Source: Streptomyces sp. PCS3-D2 (GTDB taxonomy: Bacteria; Actinomycetota; Actinomycetes; Streptomycetales; Streptomycetaceae). From it: 64,000 bases of DNA. Position numbers and translations under genes: made by a program. Shown piece by piece: positions 43,584-55,196 of this stretch (positions are counted from its first letter, which is position 1; every line of letters starts with the position of its first letter). The notes under the pieces are model-generated. The model ran no database searches. It was not told the DNA's origin and worked only from the letters and a program-made list of their open reading frames with translations. The DNA lies in assembly GCF_000612545.2 (NCBI RefSeq), contig NZ_CP097800.1, forward strand, positions 1,054,001 through 1,118,000. Reading direction: 5' to 3'.

Positions 43584-45103
43584 TGCGAGGTTCCCCGTTC
43601 CCGGGTCCACCAGTCGCGGAACGACTCGGCGGGCAGCAGGGGCAGCTCGCGGGTGTCGGTCCAGGCGCGGCCGGGGCCGGGCAGCCGGCGCGGCGCCAGC
43701 CTGCGGGCGCGGGCCAGCAGGCGCTCGCCCGCGCGCAGCGCCCCCGGGCGGTCCAGCAGCAGCCGGGAGGCGCGCACGGCGGCGCGTTCCGCGGTGTGCC
43801 GGCGCGCGGGGCGGATCCGTACACGGATGCCGTCGCGGGTCGCCGGTCCGCCCTGGGCCACCCGTTCCCGCAGGTGGACGAGGATGTCAGGGATGTCGAT
43901 GGCGACCGGGCAGACGTCGTAGCAGGCCCCGCACAGGGTGGAGGCGTAGGGCAGCGAGGCGTCGATCTCGCTTGCGGTACCGCGCAGTTGGGGGCTGAGG
44001 ACGGCGCCGATGGGGCCGGGGTAGACCGATCCGTAGGCGTGGCCGCCGGCGCGTTCGTAGACCGGGCAGACATTGAGGCAGGCGGAGCAGCGGATACAGC
44101 GCAGGGCCTGGCGGCCGGTCTCGTCGGCGAGGGTGTCGGTGCGTCCGTTGTCGAGGAGGACGAGGTGGAAGGCGGAGGGCCCGTCGCCGTCCGTCGTACC
44201 GGTCCACATCGTCGTGTACGGGTTCATCCGCTCGGCCGTCGAGGACCGCGGCAGCGTCTGGAGGAAGATCTCCAGGTCGCGGAAGGTGGGGACGACCTTC
44301 TCGATGCCCACGACCGAGATCAGAGTCTCGGGGAGGGTCAGGCACATCCGGCCGTTGCCCTCGGATTCGAGGACGACGATCGTGCCCGTCTCGGCGACCA
44401 TGAAGTTGGCGCCGGAGACAGCGACCTTGGCGCGCAGGAACTTCTCGCGCAGGTGCAGACGCGCCGCCTCGGCGAGTTCCCGCGGGTCGTCGCCGAGGGG
44501 ATCGGGTGCGGGGCGGCCCCAGCGGCCCATCTCGGCACGGAAGAGGTCGCGGATCTCGGACCGGTTGCGGTGGATGGCCGGGACCAGAATGTGGGAGGGG
44601 CGGTCGTGCCCGAGCTGCACGATGAGCTCGGCGAGATCGGTCTCGTACGCGGTGATCCCGGCGGCCTCCAGGGCCTCGTTGAGACCGATCTCCTGGGTGG
44701 CCATCGACTTGACCTTGACGACCTCGCGCTCGCCGGTCGCGCGGACGAGCTCCGTGACGATGCGGTTGGCCTCGTCGGCGTCGACGGCCCAGTGGACGGT
44801 GCCGCCCGCCGCCGTCACCGCCGCCTCCAACTGGAGCAGGTAGCGGTCGAGGTGGCGCAGTGTGTGGTCCTTGACCGCCTTGCCCGCGGCGCGCAGCCGG
44901 TCCCAGTCCGCCAGCTCGGCCACGGCCCGCGCCCGCTTGTCGCGGATGGTGTGTGTGGCGTGCCGGAGGTTGGCACGCAGGACGCCGTCCCGTACGGCCT
45001 CGCGGGCCGCCTCGGGAAAGGCGGGCATGCCCAGGTGGGTACCTGTGGTCCCGGGGGTTCCGGTGGTTCCGGGGGCGCCCGTGGCGCCTCTGAAGCCCGT
45101 CAT
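43580..45103 (-). CDS. lutB: Lactate utilisation protein B, iron-sulfur
   Basis: 507 residues. N-terminal LUD domain (EREVVKVKSMATQEIGLNEA, VSGANFMVAETGTIVVLESE), then two 4Fe-4S motifs CIRCSACLNVCPVY and CGACYDVCPVAI near 370-425, and a C-terminal LutB helical domain. The N-terminus has an odd short glycine/threonine repeat (GATGAPGTTGTPGTTGTHLG) not usual for LutB. ATG overlaps the lutA stop (ATGA). Confidence 0.94.
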   Translation of the reverse strand: MTGFRGATGAPGTTGTPGTTGTHLGMPAFPEAAREAVRDGVLRANLRHATHTIRDKRARAVAELADWDRLRAAGKAVKDHTLRHLDRYLLQLEAAVTAAGGTVHWAVDADEANRIVTELVRATGEREVVKVKSMATQEIGLNEALEAAGITAYETDLAELIVQLGHDRPSHILVPAIHRNRSEIRDLFRAEMGRWGRPAPDPLGDDPRELAEAARLHLREKFLRAKVAVSGANFMVAETGTIVVLESEGNGRMCLTLPETLISVVGIEKVVPTFRDLEIFLQTLPRSSTAERMNPYTTMWTGTTDGDGPSAFHLVLLDNGRTDTLADETGRQALRCIRCSACLNVCPVYERAGGHAYGSVYPGPIGAVLSPQLRGTASEIDASLPYASTLCGACYDVCPVAIDIPDILVHLRERVAQGGPATRDGIRVRIRPARRHTAERAAVRASRLLLDRPGALRAGERLLARARRLAPRRLPGPGRAWTDTRELPLLPAESFRDWWTRERGTSQ

Positions 45104-45855
45104 GGCAGCGGTTCCTCCTCGGTCGCCGCGAGGATCTCGGCGAGGTGCAGGGTCCGCAGCGGTGCCCCCGACCGCCGCAGGAGGCCGTCGAGATGGGAGA
45201 GGCAGGAGTTGTCGGAGGCGCACAGCACCTCGGCCCCGGTGCCGGTCGCGGCGGCGGTCTTGTCGGTGCCCATGGCGGTGGAGACGTCCGGGTTCTTGAC
45301 GGCGAAGGTGCCCCCGAAACCGCAGCACTCCTGCGCGCCCGGCAGGTCGACCAGGTCCAGGCCCTTGACGGCGGCCAGCAGCCGTCGGGGCCGGTCCCCC
45401 AGTCCCAGGCCGCGCAGGCCGTGGCAGGAGGGGTGGTAGGTGACGGTGTGCGGGAAGTAGGCGCCCACGTCCGTCACCCCGAGCACGTCGACCAGGAACT
45501 CGGTGAGCTCGTAGACGCGCGGCGCGAGCGACCGGGCGGCGTCCGCCAGCTCCGCCCCTCGCCCCTCCCGCTCCGCCTTCAGGCCGATCCGCGGGTAGTG
45601 CGCACGGATCATCGCGGCGCAGGAGCCGGAAGGCGTGACCACGTATGGGTGGCCGGCGAAGGCCGCCGCCGTCCGGCGCACCAGCGGTTCGGCCTCGTAC
45701 CGGTAGCCCGTGTTGTACTGCGGCTGCCCGCAGCAGCTCTGGGCGGCCGGGAAGTCCACCGCGACGCCGAGACGCTCCAGGAGGCGGACGACGGCGATGC
45801 CGGTCCGCGGATACAGCGCGTCGTTGACGCAGGTGACGAACAGGGCCGCACGCAT
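45100..45855 (-). CDS. lutA: Lactate utilisation protein A, (Fe-S)-binding CCG-domain
   Basis: 251 residues from the ATG at 45855 (an ATG three codons earlier at 45864 is equally possible). Two CCG domains: SCCGQPQYNTGY and QECCGFGGTFAVKNPDVS, with TYHPSCHGLRGLG between, as in GlcF/LutA proteins. First gene of lutABC; stop overlaps the lutB start. Divergent from cobF with fewer than 20 bases between, so both promoters must overlap the neighbouring genes or the transcript may be leaderless. Confidence 0.94.
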   Translation of the reverse strand: MRAALFVTCVNDALYPRTGIAVVRLLERLGVAVDFPAAQSCCGQPQYNTGYRYEAEPLVRRTAAAFAGHPYVVTPSGSCAAMIRAHYPRIGLKAEREGRGAELADAARSLAPRVYELTEFLVDVLGVTDVGAYFPHTVTYHPSCHGLRGLGLGDRPRRLLAAVKGLDLVDLPGAQECCGFGGTFAVKNPDVSTAMGTDKTAAATGTGAEVLCASDNSCLSHLDGLLRRSGAPLRTLHLAEILAATEEEPLP

Positions 45856-45873
45856 GATGGGCACAATAGCCGG

Positions 45874-46626
45874 GTGAAGAAGTTCTCAGTGATCGGCATA
45901 GGCGCGGGCGACCCGGACCACCTGACCCTCCAGGCGGTCAGGGCGATCGGCGCGGCGGACGCATTCCTCATCCTGGAGAAGGGTGAGGAGAAGTCGGATC
46001 TGACCGGGCTGCGGCGCGCGATGCTCGACGCGCACGCCCGCCCCGGCCACCGGCTGGTGGAGGGCCGCGACCCGGACCGGGACCGGACGCCCGCCGAGTA
46101 CGCCCCGACGGTGGACGGCTGGCGCAGCGCGCGGGCCGAGCTCTTCGAGCGGTTCGTCGCGGAGGACCTGGCCGACGGCGAGACCGGGGCGTTCCTGGTG
46201 TGGGGCGACCCGTCGCTCTACGACTCCACGCTCGCGATCCTCGACGAGGTGCTGGAGCGCGGCCGGGTGGTCTTCGAGCACGAGGTCGTACCGGGCATCA
46301 GCAGCGTCTCCGCGCTCCTGGCGCGGCACCGGACCCATCTGAACCGGGTCGGGCGGCCGGTCCAGATCACCACCGGGCGCCGGCTGGCCGAGGGCTGGCC
46401 GGCCGGGGTGGACGACGTGGTGGTGATGCTGGACGCGCGGCACGCCTTCACCGCCCACCTGGACCAGGACCTCTACATCTACTGGGGCGCCTACGTGGGC
46501 ACCCCCGACGAGATCCTGGTGCAGGGCAGGCTGGCGGAGGTCGCGGGGCAGATCGAGGAACTGCGGACCGAGGCCCGCGCCCGCAAGGGCTGGATCATGG
46601 ACACCTACCTGCTCAGGCGCCCCTGA
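45874..46626 (+). CDS. cobF: Precorrin-6A synthase (deacetylating)
   Basis: 250 residues, tetrapyrrole methyltransferase fold. VIGIGAGDPDHLTLQAVRAI is the AdoMet-binding N-terminal loop. CobF-specific features follow: FLILEKGEEKSDLTGLRRAM, VWGDPSLYDSTLAILDEVLE and HEVVPGISSVSALLARHRTHLNRVGRPVQITTGRRLAEG. Acts in aerobic cobalamin synthesis, methylating C-1 and releasing the acetyl group. It is an orphan here; no other cob genes are in the window. Its 3' end overlaps the convergent aminotransferase gene by 14 bases. Confidence 0.94.
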   Translation: MKKFSVIGIGAGDPDHLTLQAVRAIGAADAFLILEKGEEKSDLTGLRRAMLDAHARPGHRLVEGRDPDRDRTPAEYAPTVDGWRSARAELFERFVAEDLADGETGAFLVWGDPSLYDSTLAILDEVLERGRVVFEHEVVPGISSVSALLARHRTHLNRVGRPVQITTGRRLAEGWPAGVDDVVVMLDARHAFTAHLDQDLYIYWGAYVGTPDEILVQGRLAEVAGQIEELRTEARARKGWIMDTYLLRRP

Positions 46627-47806
46627 GCAGCTGGCTGGGCAGGGCGGCGGCGAGGCGGGCGTACTCCTCGGGGCGGTTGTAGATCTGCCCGCAGACCCGG
46701 ATGCCGCCGCCGCCCGGCCAGGGCCAGATCAGCACCCGGATGCGCAGGCGCTCCGCGATCCGCTCGCGCAGCGCGCGGGCGTGCTCCGGGGTCTCGGCGA
46801 CACCCGGCGGCAGGCGCAGGGAGCGCATGGCGAGGCCGTCGGTGTGCGGGAGCGCGGCGAGCCCCGGGATCTCACCGAGCAGCGCGGCGCCGTGGGCGGC
46901 GAGGGTGCTGTTGTGGGCGCGGACCTTGGCGGCGTCGAGGGCTTCGATGAGGTCGAGTCCGTCGGGGGCGGCGAGCCAGCCGGTGTAGTCGGCGGTGGCG
47001 CGGTTCTCGACGGAGCGCGGGAAGCCGTGCCCGTCCTCCCAGGAGGCTACGAGTGCCCGGACCCGGTGGCGGTGCTGGGGGGCGACGGCGAGCAGGGCGG
47101 TGCCGGACGGGGCGTAGCCCCATTTGTGGAGGTTGCCGAACCAGAAGTCGGCACCGGTGCCGAGCGGGTCCGCGAGCATGCCCGGTGCGTGGGCGCCGTC
47201 GACGACGGTGGTCACGCCGCGCTCGCGCAGTGCGGCGACCAGGCGGGGCGAGGCGATGACCCGGGCGGTCGGCGAGCTGACGTGGTCGAGCACCGCGACC
47301 CGGATACGCGGCGTCAGCGCGGCCAGCACGGTCTCGCGCACGGCGTCCTCGTCGGGCAGGGCGGGGTCCAGGGCGACGGTGGTGACCGGGGCGCGGCGAG
47401 CGGCGGCCGCGGTGACGGTGCCGTAGCCGTGGTCGGTCACCAGGATCTCGTCGCCGTGGGCGAGCGGGACGGCGCCGAGGGCGAGATGGGCGCCTTCGGT
47501 GGCATTGGCGATGAAGGCGAGGCCGTCCGCGTCGGCGGCGAGGTGCGCGGCGATCCGGGTGCGGGCCTGTTCCAGGCGGTCCGGCAGGGCGGTGAAGAAG
47601 GCGTCGGGGTCGGCGTGCGCCTCGGCCCGCAGCAGGGCCTGGGCTTCCTGTACGGGCACGGGGACCGCGCCGAACGAGCCGTGGTTGAGGTGGGCGACGC
47701 GGGCGTCGAGGCGGAAGAGGGCGGGCCCGCCGGGGAACTCCCCCGGCTGCGGGCGGCCTGCGGGCGGCTCGGCGGGGCGTTCGGCGGGACGTGTCGTCTC
47801 GGTCAC
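46613..47806 (-). CDS. PLP-dependent class V aminotransferase, isopenicillin N epimerase-like
   Basis: 397 residues. Class V fold with LNHGSFGAVPVPVQEAQALL at the start, FIANATEGAHLALGAVPL, VLDHVSSPTARVIASPRLVA, VDGAHAPGMLADPLGTGADF and the PLP lysine in FGNLHKWGYAPSGTALL. These are closest to the isopenicillin N epimerase-like/ergothioneine-lyase-like subgroup; the reaction is unknown. Proline-rich first 45 residues are an extension. GTG with GGAGG five bases before it. Confidence 0.88.
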   Translation of the reverse strand: MTETTRPAERPAEPPAGRPQPGEFPGGPALFRLDARVAHLNHGSFGAVPVPVQEAQALLRAEAHADPDAFFTALPDRLEQARTRIAAHLAADADGLAFIANATEGAHLALGAVPLAHGDEILVTDHGYGTVTAAAARRAPVTTVALDPALPDEDAVRETVLAALTPRIRVAVLDHVSSPTARVIASPRLVAALRERGVTTVVDGAHAPGMLADPLGTGADFWFGNLHKWGYAPSGTALLAVAPQHRHRVRALVASWEDGHGFPRSVENRATADYTGWLAAPDGLDLIEALDAAKVRAHNSTLAAHGAALLGEIPGLAALPHTDGLAMRSLRLPPGVAETPEHARALRERIAERLRIRVLIWPWPGGGGIRVCGQIYNRPEEYARLAAALPSQLLRGA

Positions 47807-48070
47807 GGAACCTCCGGGTGCGGCGCGGCTGTCGCCCGGATCATCTCCCGCCGGTCTCGCGGACGGGAAGACCACGGCCCCCGGCGGGGCCGGAACGCTA
47901 CGGCCCCGCCGGGGGGCCGGCGGCCGCCTGCGCAGGGCAGGTGCCCGACCGCGGGCGTGCCGGGCGGCTGGGTGCGCAGCCGGCCCGGCGGGCGGGCCGC
48001 GGCCGCGCCGGCGGGCCGGGGCAGACAGCCCGGAGCTGAGGCCCGGGCGGTCGGCAGCCGCTGCCGCGGC

Positions 48071-49810
48071 TTACGGTTCGCGGCCGCTGCTCGCCGCGTA
48101 GTACTGGAGGTCCTGCACCTCCACCGTGTGATCCGCCCGGTAGGGCAGGTCCACCTTCGCCGTCGCCCTCCCGTCGCGGACCACGTGGGCCGCGCTGGTA
48201 CCCGTCCTGAGCGGCAGCAGTGCGGAGTGGATCCCGGCGGGGGCGTCGTGGCTGTCCTGCGCCGTGCCGACGGTCGTGCGCACGGTCGCGGGTGAGGTGA
48301 GGAAGCTGAGGACCTCCACCGTGTCGCGGGCCGGTGCGCTTCCCTTGCGCAGCGACATCACCAGCGACTGGTCGCCGGTCGGGTCGGCGTCCGCGAACTG
48401 CGTGCGCGAGGTGAGGTACAGGGTGTCCCGGACGACCTTCGGCCAGCCGCCCGTCTTGAACCGGGTCAGGTAGTAGGAGGTCAGGTCGAGGTAGGCGTGG
48501 CCGTTGTGCAGCGAGGGCGCGAACTGGCTGCCCTCGGAGTAGTCGTTCCACGTGGTGAGCTGGACCCAGTCGGCGCCGTCCTCGATGGCGCGCGTCCATG
48601 TGGCGCGCAGGGTAGCCGTGTTGCCGGCCTCGTCGTAGATGCCCTGGTTGGGGCGGGCGTCCTGGACCGACACGGGCTGCATCCAGATCTTGCCCATGCC
48701 GTGGGCCCGCCGGACGTCGCGCGTGGAGCTCTCCTGGCCGGTGTAGCTGCGGCTGCCCCACTCGGAGAAGCCGTGGCTGATCGGGGCGAACTCGCCGGTG
48801 TGGGCGCCGAAGTCGAGGAAGAGCGGGACGAAGGCGGTGCCGATGCCGTGGTCGGCCTTGAGGACCCGGATGACCTCCGTCCACCACGTCACGCTCTTCG
48901 CCTCCGCCTTGAAGGGGGAGACGACGAGTCGGCCGTCGGGGAGCCGGTGTGCGGCGGAGGCGTCGGCGAGCGTGGCGAGCGCCTCGGCGAGCACGCGGGG
49001 ATCGTCGGTCTTCAGCGAGGTCATGTCCGGCATGAGCATGATCTTGAAAGCGGGGTCCACCGAACGGGCCGCCGCCATGAGCAGGTTGGCGCGGTCCCAG
49101 TTCTTGCCGGAGAGGGAGAGCAAGTCGAGGGTGAAGCCGTCGATGCCGGCGTCCCGCGCCGTGCGCACCTCCTGCTGGAGGTTGGCGTACTCCCAGTCGC
49201 CGCCCTTGGGCGTGACGGGCAGCGGGCGGTCCCGCAGCAGGCCGCCGTACCTGCCGTGTTTGCCGCTTTCCCCATCGGGGTCGAGGTAGTTGCGGGTGTA
49301 GTAGTCCTTGTCCGCGTCCGCATTGTCGAGGGAGAGCGGGTACGGGGTGAAGTAGTGGGCGAAGACCAGCTTCCCGCCCGCTCGGCCGGAGCGCAGCGCG
49401 GCCGGCCGGGGCATGTCGAAGGGCAGGGCGCCGGCGGGGCGCGCCGCTCCGGAGTCCACCGCTCCCCCGGAATCGCCGTCGGCCGCCGGGCGCCGGGTGG
49501 GCGGGGGGCTCTGCTGCGGCTGCGCCGGGGTCGGGTCGCCCGCGCCGGGTGGGGAGCCGGGTCCGGTGGACTGCGGGGCGGAGGCGCCGCGGACCGTGGT
49601 GTTCTGTTCGGGGGCGCCGCCGAGCGGGTCCCAGGCGATGCCGGTGGCCGCGCAGACACCGACGACGAGGAAGCCGGACAGGAGCAGGGCCAGCAGCGGC
49701 CGGCCGCCCCGGACGGCCGGCCGGCGCCGGTGCGACACGGGGCGTGCCGCCCGGTCCGCGCCGTGCGCTCTGCGTCGTGCTCGCCGGTCCGTGCGCCGGT
49801 CCGCTGTCAT
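48071..49810 (-). CDS. Membrane-anchored glycoside hydrolase family 71-like protein
   Basis: 579 residues. Basic N-terminus, one transmembrane helix at about 40-58 (LLALLLSGFLVVGVCAATGI), a proline/serine/threonine-rich linker to about 130, then the catalytic domain. That domain has KLVFAHYFTPYPLSLDN, DAGIDGFTLDLLSLSGKNWD, FKIMLMPDMTSLKTDD, VTWWTEVIRVLKADHG and DWVQLTTWNDYSEGSQFAPS, the marks of GH71 alpha-1,3-glucanases. A small beta domain closes the protein. It should face the outside, attached by the N-terminal helix, and attack alpha-1,3-glucan. Start ATG with GGGAGGGG upstream. Confidence 0.85.
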   Translation of the reverse strand: MTADRRTDRRARRRAHGADRAARPVSHRRRPAVRGGRPLLALLLSGFLVVGVCAATGIAWDPLGGAPEQNTTVRGASAPQSTGPGSPPGAGDPTPAQPQQSPPPTRRPAADGDSGGAVDSGAARPAGALPFDMPRPAALRSGRAGGKLVFAHYFTPYPLSLDNADADKDYYTRNYLDPDGESGKHGRYGGLLRDRPLPVTPKGGDWEYANLQQEVRTARDAGIDGFTLDLLSLSGKNWDRANLLMAAARSVDPAFKIMLMPDMTSLKTDDPRVLAEALATLADASAAHRLPDGRLVVSPFKAEAKSVTWWTEVIRVLKADHGIGTAFVPLFLDFGAHTGEFAPISHGFSEWGSRSYTGQESSTRDVRRAHGMGKIWMQPVSVQDARPNQGIYDEAGNTATLRATWTRAIEDGADWVQLTTWNDYSEGSQFAPSLHNGHAYLDLTSYYLTRFKTGGWPKVVRDTLYLTSRTQFADADPTGDQSLVMSLRKGSAPARDTVEVLSFLTSPATVRTTVGTAQDSHDAPAGIHSALLPLRTGTSAAHVVRDGRATAKVDLPYRADHTVEVQDLQYYAASSGREP

Positions 49811-50148
49811 CGTGGCCCCTCCCGCGAATGCACCCCGGTGGGGGCTGGACAGCAGTAGAGCCCATCCCCGGCTTCCGGACAAGCGTTCGCCGGGGTCGGG
49901 GACCGTGCACGTACGTCACGGGGACGACGGGAACTACGCCGACCGCCGGTTCTGCCGGCGGGGACGGCGGGGACGGCGGCGCCGCGTCTCCGGGACCGGC
50001 GGCGACCCGCCGGGCCGCGGGAGGGGGCGGGTCTGACCTGGGCGGCAGCGGACCGCCGGATCGGAATGCGACATTCCCCTAGCGATACTGCGCAAGTGGC
50101 GCATAATCGTCGTCACGCGAGCGAAAGATCCCTGGGGTACGGCCGCAC
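49811..50148. other. Divergent promoter region, no supported gene
   Basis: Between the GH71-like gene and the plus-strand NTPase-like gene. Contains the dyad tgcgcaagtggcgca at 50089-50103 (TGCGC-N5-GCGCA) directly followed by taat, giving a possible -10 CATAAT at 50101-50106 for the gene at 50149. Confidence 0.45.
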
Positions 50149-50649
50149 GTGGTCACGCATGCGATGGGGGGCATCGTGCCGATGAGGGAATCGGGGTCGG
50201 CCGGAAGGCTCCCGGCGACGTCCGCCGAGATGTCCCGGCTGCTCACCGCCGTCCGGCGGGGACGGGTGCTGACGGTGGCGGGCGGATTCCGCGAGCCGCG
50301 GAGCCTGCTGGTACGGGAGATCGCCCGGCGGCTGGCGTCCAACTTCTGCGACGGGGTGGCGGTCGTCGACCTCGACCCGCTGGAAGGCGGCTACGGCGTC
50401 CGCGAACTGACGGCCGAGCTGGGCTCCGTACCCGGCGTACCTGCGCCGCCGCCCTGCGGGACGACGAGGTACGCGGCGTCCTGGCTGGCCGAGCGGGACA
50501 TGCTGCTCGTCCTGGACGGCACCGAGCAGCTCGGCCAGGACGCCCTGGCCTGGCTGCGCACCCTGCTGACCGTGGCCCCGGGGCTGCGGATCCTGGCCGC
50601 CGGACGGTCCCCGCTGGCATTCGACCAGGAACGCATCCACCGGCTCTGA
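50149..50649 (+). CDS. Small P-loop-like protein, possibly a degraded STAND regulator
   Basis: 166 residues. Resembles the front part of an NB-ARC/AfsR-LuxR-type NTPase: [29 protein letters not shown] in the P-loop position (no GKT/S, so nucleotide binding is doubtful), [13 protein letters not shown], and a Walker-B-like [23 protein letters not shown] followed by [22 protein letters not shown], after which the gene stops. Such proteins normally continue with a helical domain. It is either a truncated pseudogene-like remnant or a small regulator of its own. Start uncertain: ATG at 50164 or 50182 (with GGGGGG upstream) are options. Confidence 0.55.
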   Translation: MVTHAMGGIVPMRESGSAGRLPATSAEMSRLLTAVRRGRVLTVAGGFREPRSLLVREIARRLASNFCDGVAVVDLDPLEGGYGVRELTAELGSVPGVPAPPPCGTTRYAASWLAERDMLLVLDGTEQLGQDALAWLRTLLTVAPGLRILAAGRSPLAFDQERIHRL

Positions 50650-50796
50650 GCCCGGGACCCTGGGACCCGGTCCTCCCGGGCGGACCGGGCTGCACAAAAG
50701 GCTCCGCCACAACGGGACCGCGCACACGGGGCCGCGAACGCGGGACCGCCCCGGCCGGGCACAGGGCCCGGCCGGGGCGGAGCGTGTCAGCGGACG

Positions 50797-53067
<2,271 letters not shown>

Positions 53068-53251
53068 TCAAGATATCTCGTGTTCGGGCCGGTCAGCACA
53101 GCCCCCGGCCGCCAGGGGGAGAGACGCATGTCACGCGGCCGGCGCGCGGCACCGGACCGCTCCCCCGAAATGCCGCGAGCGCCGCCCCGGGCTGTTCCCA
53201 GCCGGGGCGGCGCTCGGGCACATCAAGCCCTGACCGGGCCTGCACGCCTGA

Positions 53252-53605
53252 TCAGGCGGCGAGGACCTTCGGGTCCTGGCCGTACTCGTTCGGCTGCTGC
53301 TGACCGGCGGTGGCCAGCAGGACGATCAGCCAGATGAAGCCGACGAGCGGAACGAAGGAGATGAGGACCCACCAGCCCGACTTGCCGGTGTCGTGCAGGC
53401 GGCGGACCGTCACACCGAGGTTCGGGAGGAGGGTGCCCAGCGCGTAGAGCATGTACAGCCACGGGGAGGTGCCGAGGACGGCGTCCAGGATCGAGACGAT
53501 GATCAGCGCGGCGAGCTGGAAGAGGAAGAACATCCAGTACTCCTGGCGGCGCGCGCGGCCGGAGAAGTCGGCGTACTTCTTCAGAACGTCGAGGTAGTAG
53601 TTCAC
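53252..53605 (-). CDS. DUF805 membrane protein
   Basis: 117 residues. DUF805 begins NYYLDVLKKYADFSGRARRQEYW, then three helices, FFLFQLAALIIVSILDAVLG, WLYMLYALGTLLPNLGVTVRRLHDTGKSGWW and LISFVPLVGFIWLIVLLATA. The motif RRLHDTGKSGWW between helices two and three is diagnostic. Small inner-membrane protein of unknown function. GTG start with GGGGGG upstream. Confidence 0.93.
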   Translation of the reverse strand: MNYYLDVLKKYADFSGRARRQEYWMFFLFQLAALIIVSILDAVLGTSPWLYMLYALGTLLPNLGVTVRRLHDTGKSGWWVLISFVPLVGFIWLIVLLATAGQQQPNEYGQDPKVLAA

Positions 53606-53944
53606 GGGTCCCCCCAGAGGACGGTTGGTTCGGCCCGTCCTGCTGGAGCAAGCCGGGGCAGAACTTATGCCCCCCTTACGTCGAGGTCAAGCCACTTCCA
53701 GGGACCCCACATTCGGCCGGACCGCCCGATTTCCGGCACCGGGGCCACGAATTCGGGACACCGTCGCGGCGCCATGTCCCGCAACGTCCGAAACGTCGCC
53801 GTGCAAGGCCTACTTGACACCCCGCGCACCGCCCCGATCGTTACCCACATCGTTACCACGTCGCGACACCGCGGACGGCCTTCGGGGGCGCGGTCGCGGT
53901 GCCGCCCCGGGGCCGCGCGGGCGGCGGCGATTCCTCGGGCCGTG
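53606..53944. other. Intergenic region, no supported gene
   Basis: Only weak overlapping frames. The direct repeat atcgttacc occurs at 53837-53845 and 53849-53857 (12-base period), possibly a regulator site for the DUF805 gene, which is transcribed away from here. Confidence 0.45.
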
Positions 53945-55042
53945 TCAGAGCCAGCCGTTGCGGCGGAAGCCGCGGTGGATGGCGAAGCAGGCGAGCGCCA
54001 TGACGCCGAGGACGAGCGGGTAGCCGTACCTCCAGTGGAGTTCCGGCATGTGCTCGAAGTTCATGCCGTAGACCCCGCAGACCATGGTGGGGACCGCCAC
54101 GATGGCCGCCCATGCCGTGATCTTGCGCATGTCCTCGTTCTGGGCGACCGTCACCTGCGCGAGGTGGGCCTGGAGGATGGAGTCCAGGAGGGTGTCGTAG
54201 GCGCCGATCTGCTCGGTGGCCCGGGTGACGTGGTCGGCCACATCCCTGAAGTACGCGCGGATCTCCGGCGGGACGACCGGTATCGGCTGCGTGGCGAGCT
54301 GTTGGAGCGGGCGGCCCAGCGGGGCCATCGCCCGCCGCAGTTCGAGGAGTTCGCGCTTGAGCTGGTAGATCCGGCCGGCATCGCCGCGACCTCCGTTCTC
54401 GCTGAACACCGCGGTCTCCACGGCGTCGATGTCGTTCTGCACGGCGTCCGTGACGGCCACGTAGTCGTCGACCACGTGGTCGGCCATGGCGTGCAGGACC
54501 GCCGCGGGCCCCAGGAGCAGCTGGTCCGGGGCGGCTTCCAGCTGCTCGCGCACCGGCCCCAGCGTGCTGCGGCCGCCGTGCCGGATGGTGACGACGAAGT
54601 CCTGGCCGGTGAAGGCCATCAGCTCGCCGGTCTCCACCACCTCGCCGCCCGCGGTCAACTCCTCGCGCCCCAGGTAGCGCACGGTCTTGAAGACGGAGAA
54701 CAGCGTGTCGCCGTAGCGTTCCACCTTGGGCCGCTGGTGCGCGTGCACGGCGTCCTCGACGGCCAGGGCGTGCAGGTCGAACAGCTCCGCGAGCCCGGCG
54801 AGTTCCGACTGCGCCGGCTCGTGCAGGCCGATCCAGACGAAACCGTCGCCCGTCTTGCGGACCCGGCGCAGCGCCTCCCCGGCGTCCGCGCAGTCCGCCT
54901 CCCGCACACCGTCCCGGTAGACCAGGCAGTTGACGACCGCGCTGCCGAGGGGGGAGCGGGCGGGGTGGCTGAGGTCGACGGTCCGCCGGTAGCCGCGGCG
55001 GACGACCCGGCGCAGGTTGCTGAACTTGAACAACGCCCCCAC
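53945..55042 (-). CDS. corA: CorA-type magnesium/cobalt transporter
   Basis: 365 residues. Large cytoplasmic N-terminal domain (FVWIGLHEPAQSELAGLAEL, HALAVEDAVHAHQRPKVERYGDTLF), a long helix, and two C-terminal membrane helices with the selectivity motif GMNF in VCGVYGMNFEHMPEL. Pentameric divalent-cation channel of the inner membrane. GTG start with GGAAGG upstream. Last residues (FRRNGWL) basic, inside. Confidence 0.95.
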   Translation of the reverse strand: MGALFKFSNLRRVVRRGYRRTVDLSHPARSPLGSAVVNCLVYRDGVREADCADAGEALRRVRKTGDGFVWIGLHEPAQSELAGLAELFDLHALAVEDAVHAHQRPKVERYGDTLFSVFKTVRYLGREELTAGGEVVETGELMAFTGQDFVVTIRHGGRSTLGPVREQLEAAPDQLLLGPAAVLHAMADHVVDDYVAVTDAVQNDIDAVETAVFSENGGRGDAGRIYQLKRELLELRRAMAPLGRPLQQLATQPIPVVPPEIRAYFRDVADHVTRATEQIGAYDTLLDSILQAHLAQVTVAQNEDMRKITAWAAIVAVPTMVCGVYGMNFEHMPELHWRYGYPLVLGVMALACFAIHRGFRRNGWL

Positions 55043-55163
55043 TCACCTTCCCCTGATCAGCGGCCAGTCTGCCACCGGCGCCGGACGGCCGGCTCGCGCC
55101 GGGGCCGCCCGCCCGGCCACCGCCCGCCGACCGCCCGCCGACCTCCGGCCCCTCCGGCGGCGT

Positions 55164-55196
55164 TTCAGACCCGGTTCAGACCCGGTTCAGACCCGG
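55164..55196. repeat. Three exact tandem 11-bp repeats across a stop codon
   Basis: Three consecutive copies of ttcagacccgg. The stop codon of the HTH-TOBE gene (55187-55189) lies in the third copy and the others extend downstream of it. Likely a local duplication that reset the gene's end. Confidence 0.8.

Noticed and set aside
43796-45439. A 547-codon plus-strand frame over lutB
   Set aside because: Antisense shadow; glycine/valine/aspartate-rich translation with no motif, while lutB on the other strand has clear Fe-S motifs.
45855-45874. A cobalamin riboswitch in front of cobF
   Set aside because: Fewer than 20 bases separate the divergent starts, leaving no room for the structure.
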